Assembly (NCBI RefSeq): GCF_008974265.1
Contig: NZ_BKZW01000001.1
Span: forward strand, 1,054,001-1,118,000
From: Dictyobacter vulcani
Lineage (GTDB): Bacteria; Chloroflexota; Ktedonobacteria; Ktedonobacterales; Ktedonobacteraceae
Length of the DNA: 64,000 nucleotides
Direction: 5' to 3'
Shown: one piece after another, positions 27,195 through 37,486 of the stretch
How positions within the stretch are numbered: the first letter of the stretch is position 1
Layout: every line of letters begins with the position of its first letter
Program-made: the position numbers and the translations under genes
The notes under the pieces: model-generated
What the model was told of the DNA's origin: nothing
The model's database searches: none
The model's input: only the letters and a program-made list of their open reading frames with translations

Positions 27195-28682
27195 TTATCC
27201 CTGCGTCTCTTCTAACTTCTTCCTTAATAATGGGAGAACAACGTCGGCTTTCGCCTGACCACGGGTTTGCTTCATTACCTGACCCATAAAGCTTTGAATA
27301 ACATTGGTCTTGCCATTACGATAATCAGTTACACCTTTTTCGTTTTTCGCAAGCACCTCTTCAATTATACGCTCTAAAGTACCCAGATCGCTAATAGGAG
27401 GCTTAATGCCTTTGCGTTCAACAATGGCTTCAGGCAACTCACCACTCACAAATGCTTCGTCAAGCACTTCTTTTGCCTGTTTGCCAGTAATGCGCTCTTT
27501 ATCGAGAAGGTCCAGCAGGTTGGCCACTGCGTGTGGGGTCAGGGCTGTGTCCTGCACTGCAATCGCATTGGCTTTTAACAAGCGCACAACCTCACTGAGA
27601 ACCCAGTTACTGGCGACTTTAGCACGTGCCTTACGATCCTTGACGGGCGAAGCTGCTACTACCTGCTCAAAATAGTCACCTAAGGCTTTATCTTCCGTCA
27701 GCACATTGGCGTCTTGAGTGGAAATACCATATTCGTCCTGATAGCGCGTCCGACGAGCATCGGGCAACTCAGACAACTGCTCCCGCAAACCTTCCACTAA
27801 GGGACGGCTAATAATCAATGGCGGCAGATCTGGCTCGGGGAAGTAGCGATAATCATCAGCCTTCTCTTTCACACGTTGAGTGACCGTGATACCCTTATTC
27901 TCGATCCAGCCACGCGTCTCCTGGCGGATCGTGCCACCGTTACGAATGACTTCGATTTGACGGCGCGCTTCGTATTCCAGAGCTCGCTCAACTGAACGGA
28001 AACTATTCATATTTTTAATTTCGGTTTTTACACCCAGCTCTTGCTGTCCACGTGGGCGCACCGAGACGTTCGCATCGCAGCGCAAACTTCCCTCTTCCAT
28101 ACGTCCAGAAGAGACACCGATGTAGATCAGGATTTCACGCATCTTCTGCATGTAGAGACGGGCTTCCTCAGGAGTACGCATGTCAGGCTCGCTCACAATT
28201 TCCATCAGCGGCGTACCAGCGCGATTAATGTCAATCAAGGTATACCCCTGACGATGGAGAGAACGGGCCGTATCCTCTTCTAAATGCACACGGGTAATCC
28301 CAATTTTGCGCTCCTCGCCCTCATTCCCGATCATTATATAGCCATCATTGCTCAGGGGAATATCATATTGAGAGATCTGATAGCCCTTCATCAAATCTGG
28401 ATAGTGATAGCTTTTGCGATCAAACTTTGAGTATTCAGGAATAGAACAATGCAGTGCCAGTGCAGTCATAATGGTATAATTAACGGCTTCCTGATTAATA
28501 ACCGGTAACACACCAGGCATTCCCATACATATCGGGCACACATGGGTATTAGGGGCGGCATTGGCATAGTTGGTGCTACAAGAACAGAACATTTTGCTCC
28601 TGGTCAACAACTGTGAATGCACCTCAAGTCCGATAACGACCTCAAAATCCGTATCAATCGGAGTATATGCATTTGTCGTCAT
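27195..28682 (-). CDS. gatB: Asp-tRNA(Asn)/Glu-tRNA(Gln) amidotransferase subunit B
   Basis: GatB is the tRNA-binding and kinase subunit of GatCAB, which amidates misacylated Asp-tRNA(Asn) and/or Glu-tRNA(Gln). The 495 residues show YTPIDTDFEVVIGLEVHSQLLTRSKMFCSC, the zinc-type Cys pairs (FCSCST, HVCPICMGMPGVLP), FDRKSYHYPDLMKGYQISQYD, EEGSLRCDANVSVRPRG, and the C-terminal YqeY-like helical tail. gatA and gatC are not adjacent. Together with the His-containing AspRS in this window it supports indirect Asn-tRNA formation; that is an inference. Confidence 0.96.
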   Translation of the reverse strand: MTTNAYTPIDTDFEVVIGLEVHSQLLTRSKMFCSCSTNYANAAPNTHVCPICMGMPGVLPVINQEAVNYTIMTALALHCSIPEYSKFDRKSYHYPDLMKGYQISQYDIPLSNDGYIMIGNEGEERKIGITRVHLEEDTARSLHRQGYTLIDINRAGTPLMEIVSEPDMRTPEEARLYMQKMREILIYIGVSSGRMEEGSLRCDANVSVRPRGQQELGVKTEIKNMNSFRSVERALEYEARRQIEVIRNGGTIRQETRGWIENKGITVTQRVKEKADDYRYFPEPDLPPLIISRPLVEGLREQLSELPDARRTRYQDEYGISTQDANVLTEDKALGDYFEQVVAASPVKDRKARAKVASNWVLSEVVRLLKANAIAVQDTALTPHAVANLLDLLDKERITGKQAKEVLDEAFVSGELPEAIVERKGIKPPISDLGTLERIIEEVLAKNEKGVTDYRNGKTNVIQSFMGQVMKQTRGQAKADVVLPLLRKKLEETQG

Positions 28683-29211
28683 GCGCGTATTCTCACTTTA
28701 TTTCTATCGTATTACTATGTCTACAGCAGAGCAGCCTTATTTTGTCGTAAGTCTAGCCGTTTCTTTTTGATCCGTCAATGGGAAGGCACAGTTGCCCTCA
28801 CTGCACGCATCGCGCGCACAATTTAGAGGTATCGCCATTTATTTTAGCACAGAGACATAATGCTCATTATTTCGGGCCCATCAACAAAAAACATCTTCCA
28901 TGGACGTTCTTTCTTTTTGAAAGATGATAACCAGGTGAGCATAACGTATTGCTGTGCTGTAGCTACACAGGTGAAATCTTACATTTCCAGGAAAGATAGG
29001 CTAGCTATTGATGAGGTTGAGGGTAGAGCAGATTCCACGTTAGAAGCAGTCAGGCATACAATGTCCTCATAAGTAAATATACCTCAAAGATCGATATCAA
29101 TCGGGCAGAGAAAAGGAGAGGAGTGAATAACTGTGTTTTCAGGCTTGAGCACAGAGAGAACACCGTGAAATATACACAAACCTGAACCAGAGCAATCAAG
29201 AACAAACGCGG
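28683..29211. other. Non-coding region between gatB and the MglA-like gene
   Basis: About 530 bases between divergent genes. Short open frames here have no ribosome-binding site or recognisable sequence. I see no RNA gene or repeat apart from the promoter at its right end. Confidence 0.5.
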
Positions 29212-29240
29212 TTGCAGGTAGCAATGGAATAATGTATACT
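29212..29240 (+). promoter_or_regulatory. Sigma-70-type promoter for the MglA-like gene
   Basis: TTGCAG (29212-29217) and TATACT (29235-29240) are 17 bases apart, about 95 bases before the start codon. Confidence 0.6.
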
Positions 29241-29332
29241 GTTCCAGGAACGAAGTAGAATATAGTTTATAACTTACAGGCGTGCAGGTAGTCGCGCGCA
29301 TACATAAGAGAGCGGGCAGGAGAGCGTTACGT

Positions 29333-29917
29333 ATGTCTCTAATTAATATGGCGAAGCGCGAGATTAATTGTAAAATTGTCTATTATGGAATTGGTCTTTG
29401 CGGTAAGACGACAAATTTACATTATATACACCAGGCAGTGAATCCTCATGATGTAGGAGAAATGGTCTCAATTGATACCGAGACAGAACGTACTTTATAC
29501 TTCGATCTACTGCCACTAGAACTGGGAAAAGTCCACGGCTTTAATATTCGCTTCCAGCTTTATACAGTTCCTGGTCAGATCCTGTATCAACAGACTCGTA
29601 TCTCGGTGCTTAAAGGGGCCGATTGTGTGATCTTTGTCGCGGACTCACAGGCCAGCAAACTGCAAGAGAATATTGAGTGCTGGAATGAGCTACAAGAGCA
29701 ATTGCGTCGCATGAATAAAGATGCTTCGAGCTTCCCACTGGTAATGCAATGGAATAAACGTGACCTCCAGGACACATTGCCGGTTTCAGTATTGGAAAAA
29801 TACTTGAATCCTTATCGTGTCCCCAGTTATGAAGCAGTTGCGGTCACTGGAAAGGGCGTTATCGAGAGCCTGCGGGTTGGCATCAATTCAACTCTACGTA
29901 AACTCGAACGCATCTAA
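29333..29917 (+). CDS. MglA-like small Ras-superfamily GTPase
   Basis: This is a prokaryotic small GTPase of 194 residues. The P-loop is GIGLCGKTT (residues 19-27), the switch II/G3 region is LYTVPGQILYQQTR, where TVPG replaces the usual DxxG as in MglA, and the G4 motif is NKRD in MQWNKRDLQDTL. MglA proteins set polarity in gliding bacteria together with the MglB GAP; many other bacteria carry solitary homologues of unknown role. No roadblock (MglB) gene is next to it. I chose ATG 29333 because GGAG lies ten bases upstream; a further Met (MAKREINCK) is also possible. The gene has its own promoter and terminator. Confidence 0.9.
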   Translation: MSLINMAKREINCKIVYYGIGLCGKTTNLHYIHQAVNPHDVGEMVSIDTETERTLYFDLLPLELGKVHGFNIRFQLYTVPGQILYQQTRISVLKGADCVIFVADSQASKLQENIECWNELQEQLRRMNKDASSFPLVMQWNKRDLQDTLPVSVLEKYLNPYRVPSYEAVAVTGKGVIESLRVGINSTLRKLERI

Positions 29918-29954
29918 ATTTTTTTTCTTATCTATCTTCGTACCATACACTTGA

Positions 29955-29977
29955 GCGCCCTGATGGGCGCTTTTTTT
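29955..29977 (+). terminator. Rho-independent terminator after the MglA-like gene
   Basis: GCGCCC pairs with GGGCGC around TGAT, followed by seven T. Confidence 0.9.
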
Positions 29978-30325
29978 ATGCCATTTAGAGGTGGGCAAAC
30001 GAAATAAAGCTCCCCACAGTTCAAAGGGTTATCACAGCTCATACCAGACACTTGACAGGGTCTCATACAATCAAGACATACCTAAAGTACTAAACAACGA
30101 CCGAGTCTATGGGGTAGAAACTCCTAGAAGGCCCATGAAATGGCTTGCCATCTTCTAGACGCTTAAAGCATTAATGTGTATAATGGGCAAAGCCATAAGG
30201 TCTACTGGTCCCTTAACCTAACAAGGGGCGTCCACTTATCTTGGGAGTTCATTTAGATAAAAAAGAGTGCAGGCAGCGTGCTATGGGCCTTTACGCTGTT
30301 CGCTTCTCTTCTATGAAGGGATTAC
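29978..30325. other. Intergenic region before a response regulator gene
   Basis: About 350 bases without a gene. It holds a weak stem CTAGAAG (30124-30130)/CTTCTAG (30152-30158) and a TTGACA at about 30052 that lacks a well-spaced -10 box. Probably the promoter region of the downstream regulator. Confidence 0.4.
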
Positions 30326-31015
30326 ATGGAAACGATACGTGTCATCATTATTGATGAGCAGCCACTCTTCCGTGAGGGTATCCGCGCGACCCTCCAACGA
30401 ATGGGAGACTGCGAAATAGTTGGAGAGTCGACGGATGCAGCTGATGTACTCGAAATAGCTCGTACGTGCAACCCCGATGTAGCCCTCATCGACGCCGGAC
30501 TGACATCCTCGGATCCACTCGAAATCGCTCGACAGATGCGGCATACAGCTCCACGTCTGGCAATCATTATTCTTACTCCATCTGAGGATGAAGAACGTTT
30601 ATTTCAGTCTATCAAGGTCGGTGCCGCCGCGTATACGACACGCAACATTACCAGTGAGGAATTGGTAGACACGGTCCGCAAGGTAAGCCATGGTGAATAT
30701 TTGATTCGCGATGATGTCCTTGCCAAACCTCAGCTTGCCAGTCGCGTCCTTAAATCTTTCCGCGAATTAACTGTGGAAGAAGAGGAGACCGAACAGAAGG
30801 ATCTGTATTCGCCACTTTCTAGCCGCGAGGTTGAGATCCTTGACTATATCGCACGCGGAAATAGCAATAAAGAGATCGCCAAGTCTCTGAAGATTAGCGA
30901 TCAGACGGTAAAAAATCATATTACCTCGATTCTCAAAAAATTGTCGGTCAATGACCGTACAGCGGCTGTTGTTCATGCTTTACGTCATGGTTGGATTAAG
31001 ATGCACGATGAATAG
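30326..31015 (+). CDS. LuxR/NarL-family response regulator with altered receiver
   Basis: This regulator of 229 residues has a receiver domain (1-120) and a LuxR helix-turn-helix (LSSREVEILDYIARGNSNKEIAKSLKISDQTVKNHITSILKKL). The phospho-acceptor D56 (VALIDAGL) and T84 are present. The acidic pair is D10-E11 instead of D-D, and the highly conserved Lys is R106 (AYTTRN instead of GYLLKD). Phosphorylation may therefore be weak or absent. No kinase gene is adjacent. AAGGGA precedes the ATG. It is a separate unit with its own terminator. Confidence 0.92.
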   Translation: METIRVIIIDEQPLFREGIRATLQRMGDCEIVGESTDAADVLEIARTCNPDVALIDAGLTSSDPLEIARQMRHTAPRLAIIILTPSEDEERLFQSIKVGAAAYTTRNITSEELVDTVRKVSHGEYLIRDDVLAKPQLASRVLKSFRELTVEEEETEQKDLYSPLSSREVEILDYIARGNSNKEIAKSLKISDQTVKNHITSILKKLSVNDRTAAVVHALRHGWIKMHDE

Positions 31016-31248
31016 ATCGTCGTATTTCATTCGATGTCATCTATTCATGATGTCATAGCACAGCTGTCGAGCATGACCAGACAAGCCAGGCAGCAGGTAT
31101 TATTTCTCCTCCTGCCAGAGGGGCTTGCACGACGGGAGCCGTAGTAGAGGGCAATGAACATTTGTGCCCTGAAAGTAACGCGAAAAAGTAGCTATTCATG
31201 GCACCTGAACAGCTTGCTCAAAAATAATAATACGGCAATCTCTCAATC

Positions 31249-31302
31249 AAAAAGCTGGTACAGAACATGGTTCAAGTAGCCCTCTATTGTACCAGCTTTT
31301 TA
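31249..31302 (+). terminator. Terminator after the response regulator gene
   Basis: An arm of about 13 bp (AAAAGCTGGTACA, 31250-31262) pairs with TGTACCAGCTTTT (31288-31300) around a 25-base loop, with T-run. Confidence 0.75.
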
Positions 31303-31535
31303 TTTGGTCTAAACTCAGATAACAGACATTTCCTCCGTGCTATCAACTCCTTCTCAACGCCTCTTTGTTATTTCAGTATATGTTAAATTTTCACGAAAAT
31401 ATACCAGCAACATTGCTCGTGTTTCTGAAAAAAAGATATATGATAACTAGTAAAATATCCCGTAATAGAACAGTTCCTCATGGTAGTACAACAGCGTCAC
31501 TACGGTATACAAGTTACGAAAGGAAAATATACAGC

Positions 31536-34500
31536 GTGAAAGTTTACGGTCGCATAACGGTTTTCCCAATTATGCCCGCTCGTATAAATCGCTTGTACGA
31601 ATTAGCATATAATATGTGGTGGAGCTGGCATCCAGAAGCTCGCACCCTCTATAGCTCACTTGATCCTGAATTATGGGAACAGATCGGACATAATCCGGTC
31701 CATTTCCTGAGCAAAATTCAGCCCCAAAAATTAGAGCAGGCCGCGGAAAATACTGACTATCTGGCTCTTTATGATAGTGTTATTCGCAATTTCGATCACT
31801 ATATTCATCCTCAGTCGGATGAAACCTGGTTCTCAATTACATATCCTGAGTTAAAAGACAAAACTATTGCCTATTTCTCTGCTGAATTTGGATTACATGA
31901 GTCATTACCTATTTATTCTGGTGGTCTGGGTATCTTATCTGGTGATCATTGTAAAGAAGCCAGCGATCTAGGGTTACCATTTGTTGGAGTTGGCTTCCTG
32001 TATCCTCAAGGCTATTTTAACCAGCGTATCAATCATGCAGGGACTCAAGAGGCATCCTATGATAAGCTCCACTTCTCTGAAGCCCCGGCGGTGCCTGCCG
32101 TTGGTCCTGATGGTAATGAGGTGGTCATTAGTGTAGAGTTGCCGGGCCGCCGTATTTACGCCAAAGTATGGAAACTGCTGGTGGGCCGCATTCCTCTGTA
32201 CCTGATGGATACAGATATTGCACCCAACGCTCCAGCGGATCGTGAATTATCAGCACGACTCTATGGTGGCGATCATGAGATGCGCATCTCACAGGAGATT
32301 GTGCTAGGTATTGGTGGCGTCCGTGCGTTGCATGCCCTGGGAATCTCGCCAGCCACCTGGCACCTCAATGAAGGCCATGCAGCCTTCCTGAGCCTTGAGC
32401 GCTCCCGCGAACTGGTAGAATCCGGCTTGAGCTTCAATGAGGCCCGTGAGGTCGTAAAAGCGAATTCGCTCTTCACTACCCACACCCCGGTCCCTGCTGG
32501 TAATGATGCCTTTAGCTACGACTTGATCGACAAATACTTTTCCTCCTACTGGGGCAAGCTTGGCCTGACCCGCGAACAGTTCTTAGAAGTAGCCCATGAA
32601 GAGAACAGCTGGGGTCCAAGCTATAGCATGACGATTCTGGCCTTGAAATTCACCGGTCAACATAATGGTGTGAGTGCCTTGCATGGTGATGTCTCACGCA
32701 AAATGTGGCAGTTCCTCTGGCCAGGACTGGACAAGGACGAGGTGCCGATCGGTTCGATCACCAATGGCGTCCATACCTTCTCCTGGATCGCTCCTGAGCT
32801 GAATGAGCTGTATGGTCGCTATCTGGATAAGGATTGGGGTAAGCATGTTGATGAACAAGATTTCTGGGATAATAATATCCAGAAGATTCCTGATCTAGAA
32901 CTCTGGAAAGCCCACTATCAACGCAAAGTAGCCCTGGCAGATTATGCCACGAAGCGTTTGCAGAAACAGCATTTGCGCCTGGGTGAGGGGGATCGACAAC
33001 TGGCGGAGTTCGAAGGCATGCTTAATCCAAATGCCTTGATCCTTGGTTTCGCCCGCCGCTTTGCGACCTACAAACGCGCAACATTGATTTTCCGCAACAT
33101 GGAAAAACTGCGCCGCATCGTAAATAATCCCAAACGTCCAGTACAGATCGTGTTTGCCGGTAAAGCCCATCCTGCTGATGAGCCCGGTAAGGCATTGATC
33201 GAGTATATCTACAAGATGTCACGCAGTGAGGAGTTCAAGGGAAAAATTATTTTCCTGGAGAACTATGATATTGATATGGCTCGTTACCTGGTCTCGGGAA
33301 CCGATGTCTGGCTGAACAATCCTATTCGTCCCTACGAAGCCAGTGGCACCAGTGGACAAAAGGCTGCCCTCAATGGACAACCCAATTGTAGTATCCTCGA
33401 TGGCTGGTGGGCTGAAGGCTTTAATGGCAAGAATGGTTGGGCAATCGGTGAGGAACGCGACTATCATGATCAGGAAGTGCAAGCGGAAGATGATAGTAAC
33501 TCCCTCTATCACATCCTTGAGGATGAGATTATTCCTAGCTTCTTCGATCAGGACAGCGAGGGTGTACCCCATGGCTGGATTAGTTATATGAAGGAAGCGA
33601 TCCGTACCTGTGCACCGCAGTTCAGCATGCGTCGCATGATAAAAGACTACACGAATAAATACTATGTCCCTGAAATACGAGCAAAGATCCGTGTAGAGGA
33701 AAATCACTACGGAGCGAACGTCGGCTTGCAGCCTGGAAAGAACGTATCCAACAGGGACCTGCCGCCAAAAATGGAATTGTATGTTACGGACGCGCGATGG
33801 TCAACCTCAGTCTATGGTTGGAAGCAGTCGATGTGCATGCCTGGGTGGTGTTGCGAGGCCGATCAACTTCCAACCAGACGATCTCTGTGTTGAACTTTGT
33901 CTATGGTGGCCAAAACGAAGCAGGCAGTTCTACGGCATGCCTTACAATGGAATATGTAAAGCGTTGAAAATGGATGGCCTCGGTTCGTTTATGATTCTGC
34001 AACTGAAGCCTGAGGATAGCGGTATCTTGCCTATAATATCGGTTTCCCGCACATCACAATCCTATTCGTCCTAGAGCAGTGGCAAAAAGTGGACAAAAAG
34101 GCTGCCCGTCAATGGACAACCGATTGTAGTATCTCGTGGCTGGTGAGAGAACTGAAGGTTTAATGGAAGAATGTTGGGCAATCGGTGGGAAGCGACTATC
34201 TTGATCAGGAAGTCGAAGCGAAGATGATAGTAATCCTCTATCACATCTTGAGATGAGATTATTCTAGTTTTCGATCAGGACAGGAGGGTGTACCATGGCT
34301 GGATTATAATGAAGGAAGCGATCCGTACCTGTGCACCGCAGTTCAGCATGCGTCGCATGATAAAAGACTACACGAATAAATACTATGTCCCTGAAATACG
34401 GCAAAGTATACGTGTAGAGGAAAATCACTACGAGAGCGAACGTCGCTTGCAGCCTGGAAAGAACGTATCCAACAGGCCTGGCCAAACTGGAATTGTATGT

Positions 34501-34802
34501 TGACGGACGGCGCGATGGTCAACTCAGTCTGGGTGAAAGCATCGAGGTGCATGCCTGGGTGCGAGCGATCAACTCCAACAGACGATCTCTGTGTTGAACT
34601 TGTCTATGGTGAGACCAAAGACGAGCAGGCAGTTCTACGGCATGCCTTACCAATGGAATATGTAAGCGTGAAAATGATGGCTCGTATCGTTATGATCTGC
34701 AACTGAAGCTGAGGATAGCGGTAGTCTTGCCTATAATATCCGGTCATTCCCGCAACCTTCTCTCACTGAGAAATATGAACTCGGGTTGATCGCTGGGCAT
34801 AA
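31536..34802 (+). CDS. glgP: Alpha-glucan phosphorylase (DUF3417 type), 3' end corrupted by noisy duplication
   Basis: The enzyme releases glucose 1-phosphate from glycogen-type glucans with pyridoxal phosphate. From the GTG at 31536 (AAGGA 11 bases upstream) the N-terminal DUF3417 region reads ITVFPIMPARINRLYELAYNMWWSWHPEA. It is followed by AYFSAEFGLHESLPIYSGGLGILSGDH, HLNEGHAAFLSLERSRE, NGVHTFSWIAPEL, FARRFATYKRATL, and the PLP-lysine site GTSGQKAALNGQPNCSILDGWWAEG. The reading frame is clean to about 33700; after that single-base errors accumulate and the frame ends at 33893. A second, error-rich copy of 33316-34055 follows. It alone contains the true end (SLTEKYELGLI, then a stop near 34800). 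The intact protein would be about 850 residues. Open frames upstream to 31365 look unconserved. Confidence 0.85.
33316..34055. repeat. Tandem duplicate, first unit (3' part of glgP)
   Basis: Bases 33316-34055 recur immediately downstream. The first 380 bases are clean coding sequence; the last 350 contain many single-base insertions and deletions relative to the second unit. The duplication joint lies at about 34055, where ACAATCCTATTCGTCC repeats. Confidence 0.85.
34056..34783. repeat. Tandem duplicate, second unit, rich in single-base deletions
   Basis: This unit matches the first one along its length, but with a single-base gap roughly every 10-20 bases in its first 300 bases (for example GGACAACCGATTGTAGTATC against GGACAACCCAATTGTAGTATC). 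Such a random deletion pattern looks like uncorrected long-read sequence rather than evolutionary decay. Confidence 0.8.
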
Positions 34803-34826
34803 AGTAACCATTTTACCAGCATAGAG

Positions 34827-34872
34827 AAAAAGCCGGGCTCCTCTTAGATTGAGAGGAGAAACCGGCTTTTTC
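34827..34872. terminator. Bidirectional terminator between glgP and the GtrA-like gene
   Basis: AAAAAGCCGG (34827-34836) pairs with CCGGCTTTTT, with an inner stem CTCCTCT/AGAGGAG. T-runs occur on both strands, which suits the convergent genes on either side. Confidence 0.85.
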
Positions 34873-34906
34873 ATAGAACATATAATGGCGATAGTATTAA
34901 AGATTC

Positions 34907-35521
34907 TCATTGGTCACAACTGCTTTTTTTATGGCGATAGGTAAAGAGATGGTGAAATGAAAAGTTGTAGAAAAGCACTAGAATCAAGGCAATGGCCTGT
35001 GCCAGCATAGGCATAATATGCACTGCATGGCTAAAGAATTGCTGAATCAAAATGGTCAACAGGCTACCGACGAGCGATGTGGCATGGAAACGCGCACACC
35101 GCGCCAACCAGGAACGCTCTCGACCAGGCATATGCCGAAAGGTAAAGTAATCATTGGGAATGAAATTGGAAACCAGCGAGATTTCACAGGCGATTGCACC
35201 AGCAATCAAGGTGCGCCAGAAGTCGTTTAAGGACAGTGGAAGCAGGTAGAGTGCACCAGCAAACACCGCCAGATTGATCAACGCGGCTGCCCCACCGAAG
35301 AAGATGTAGCTAACAAAACGTACAACCCAGTCAGCTCGTCCACCAGATACGTCATCAACAATATCCAATCCACGATTCACAAGCTCCCAGCGGGTGGGAT
35401 GATAACTCGGTCCCCGTCTCGCAGGGGTTACCTCCTCTACAATTCCTTCTACAAGCTCTTCTAAGTCATTAGATGGTTCGAGAACCTCTTCCAAATTTGT
35501 TTGTACTAAAGACTGATCCAT
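34907..35521 (-). CDS. GtrA-family membrane protein
   Basis: GtrA-like proteins are small membrane proteins with four transmembrane segments that take part in moving or presenting lipid-linked sugars. This protein has 204 residues: about 65 polar acidic residues, then four hydrophobic segments (FVSYIFFGGAAALINLAVFAG, LIAGAIACEISLVSNFIPND, ATSLVGSLLTILIQQFF, LAQAIALILVLFYNFSFHH) and a basic tail. The family pattern NFxxNxxxTF appears as NFIPNDYFTF. It stands alone behind the glgP terminator. It may belong functionally with the glycosyltransferases at 40-49 kb. Confidence 0.85.
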   Translation of the reverse strand: MDQSLVQTNLEEVLEPSNDLEELVEGIVEEVTPARRGPSYHPTRWELVNRGLDIVDDVSGGRADWVVRFVSYIFFGGAAALINLAVFAGALYLLPLSLNDFWRTLIAGAIACEISLVSNFIPNDYFTFRHMPGRERSWLARCARFHATSLVGSLLTILIQQFFSHAVHIMPMLAQAIALILVLFYNFSFHHLFTYRHKKSSCDQ

Positions 35522-35908
35522 GAATTTTTTTATATCTCCGTTTTTTTACTACTCATTTTTTTATCGAATACCTATACCTATTTGCCAGACGAGTTCCGAT
35601 CAACCGTCGTCACAAAGAATAACGCTCATGGAAAACAGATAGTAGATTGTAATCCTTTGTACTTATTCTCTCAGCAGGTTTTCTCTTTGTTATGCTCAAC
35701 TATACTCACTTAGAGACATATCCATCAACACATCATACGTTGAAAAAAGAAAACACGTCTATTTTGATAACGATTGGGACTGTATAGGCGTTTTTGCTGA
35801 GATTACTTTTAGGCCACAGAAGAAAATGCAAGAAAACTCTCTATTTAATAAAACAAGAAAATACATTGAGCAGGCAAGTAATTAAGCGAAAGTACTAATA
35901 CGCCCTGA
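35522..35908. other. AT-rich intergenic region
   Basis: About 390 bases upstream of the GtrA-like gene without gene, RNA or repeat that I can support. Confidence 0.5.
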
Positions 35909-35940
35909 AGCCACCAACCATGAAATAATGGTTGGTGGCT
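35909..35940. terminator. Stem-loop after the VOC protein gene
   Basis: A 13-bp perfect stem (35909-35921 with 35928-35940) and 6-base loop, 26 bases beyond the VOC gene stop. The T-run lies on the plus-strand side; on the minus strand the stem is followed by CAGGGCG, so the direction is unclear. Confidence 0.6.
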
Positions 35941-35966
35941 TTTAAGAGGAGAGGAGAAGGTGGGGA

Positions 35967-36422
35967 TTATGCTGCGGTACCCATAAATTTATTCTTGAAC
36001 AGTGAACGAATACCATGGGTAGCTTCAATCAGTGCAAAAGGATTACCAGAGGGATCCAGGAAGACCGCCTCGACGCCATAGAGTTGGTTGGTTGGCTCAC
36101 TGACAAAGGTTACTCCTAGCTGTGAGAGATGGGTATAGGTCTCCTGGCAATTATCGGTCACAAAAATGGATGAGAGCTTCTGTCGCTGCTTCCCTTTTAA
36201 TTCATTCACGTAGGTCTCACCATACAGAGCAACATCAGGCTGAGCCAGCGCCAGTTCGGGTTTCTTTTGTCCCCTGGGCGCAACCGTCAAAAAGCGTAAA
36301 CCTGGACCAAAATCTATATCGCTACGTTTCTCAAGCCCGAGTACTCGCGTATAAAATTGGAGTGCCTCATCCTGATCATTTACCAGGATAGAGATTAGTG
36401 TGTGTGGTGAAATAAGCCTCAT
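35967..36422 (-). CDS. VOC (glyoxalase/bleomycin-resistance) family protein
   Basis: The 151-residue protein has the paired beta-alpha-beta-beta-beta modules of the VOC superfamily. Its start ISPHTLISILVNDQDEALQFYTRVLGLEKRSD and second half SSIFVTDNCQETYTHLSQLGVTFVSEPTNQLYGVEAVFLDPSGNPFALIEA are typical. Metal-ligand candidates are His7 and Glu in ALIEA. Members range from lyases to resistance proteins and extradiol dioxygenases; function cannot be named from sequence. Single gene with own terminator. Confidence 0.85.
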   Translation of the reverse strand: MRLISPHTLISILVNDQDEALQFYTRVLGLEKRSDIDFGPGLRFLTVAPRGQKKPELALAQPDVALYGETYVNELKGKQRQKLSSIFVTDNCQETYTHLSQLGVTFVSEPTNQLYGVEAVFLDPSGNPFALIEATHGIRSLFKNKFMGTAA

Positions 36423-36795
36423 AGTTCCCTGTACTCACTATCTTGATAGGTGCAACAACTACAAACCCTCCCTACAATATTGCATGAATGTGTGGCATTC
36501 ACGGTTGCTTTGCAAAAATATATGACTCCACCGGGGCTCCTCTATTATATAAAACATTTGTTCTAATTGCAAGTAAAAACATGCCAGTGACACAATGTGT
36601 TTCCTGCATCATACGGGTAGCAGAAGGATTGCTAAAAGAGCTTGCCCGTCTCCTCTGATATTCTTTTTGTTTATCTTAAAAAACGGTCACCATACAGAAG
36701 TTTGTGAAATAATACTCATGTGTGATACAAAGAAACTATGTGGATAGCAATTTGTTCCTCACAGGGACCAATGTGGATGGAGAAAAGTAAATATT
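36423..36795. other. Intergenic region between divergent genes
   Basis: About 370 bases. It presumably contains promoters for the VOC and HAD genes, but no clear -35/-10 pair was found and no other feature is seen. Confidence 0.45.
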
Positions 36796-37462
36796 ATGCA
36801 TATTAATGGTTTCTTATTTGATTTAGATGGAACTCTAGCCAATACTGTACCTCTCTGTATTAAAATCTACCAACAAACATTTCAACATTTTTACTGGCCG
36901 TCACTATTCAGAAGATGAGGTAACCGCTCACTTTGGCCTGACAGAAGCAGGTATCTGCCAACGCGTGGTGCCAGAACATTGGCAAGAGGCACTGACATAC
37001 TATCATCAGGCGTATGAGCAAGCTCATGATGAGTGTGCTGAACCATTCCCCGGTATCGTTGAGGCCCTGCAGCTTCTACGATCGAAAGGAGTGCGTATGG
37101 CTGTGGTCACAGGTAAAGGAGCACATACCGCCAATTTCACCCTTAATCATCTGAGGATTGCTAAATACTTTGAGATTGTAGAAGCGGGTCAGGAGGATGC
37201 GGTCGTCAAAGCAATAGCCATGCGGCGCATCCTGCGTGCCTGGCAAATGGATCCACAGGAAGCCGCATACATTGGAGATGCAGCGTCTGATGTCGAGCAA
37301 TCAGCCGAGGCGGGCGTGCTGCCTCTGGCCGCTGAATGGGCTGAAACAGCCACGATTCATTTGCTGGAAGAGACTCGACCATACGCTAGCTTTACCTCGA
37401 TCACAGATTTTATTAGCTGGATCACACAAAACGTTGAAGCCACTACTGCAGCTTCAAAATAG
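36796..37462 (+). CDS. HAD-superfamily phosphatase, frameshifted in this sequence
   Basis: The protein starts MHINGFLFDLDGTLANTVPLCIKIYQQTF, with the HAD nucleophile motif DxDGT. The frame then breaks at a run of five T (36888-36892). With four T it continues as HFTGRHYSEDEVTAHFGLTEAGI and joins the long downstream frame, which has PEPFPGIVEALQLLRSKGVRMAVVTGKG and the acidic motif AAYIGDAASDVEQSAEAG. The joined protein has about 221 residues and is like phosphoglycolate phosphatase or pyrophosphatase PpaX. Substrate unknown. The quinone oxidoreductase gene follows after 24 bases and is probably co-transcribed. Confidence 0.85.
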
Positions 37463-37486
37463 TCGCGTAAAAAGGAGCGTTCTGGC

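Noticed and set aside
28860..29072. Open frame of 70 codons between gatB and the MglA-like gene
   Set aside because: No ribosome-binding site and no family resemblance.
34264..34706. Separate small genes in the second glgP unit
   Set aside because: All frames there are fragments of the duplicated phosphorylase sequence.
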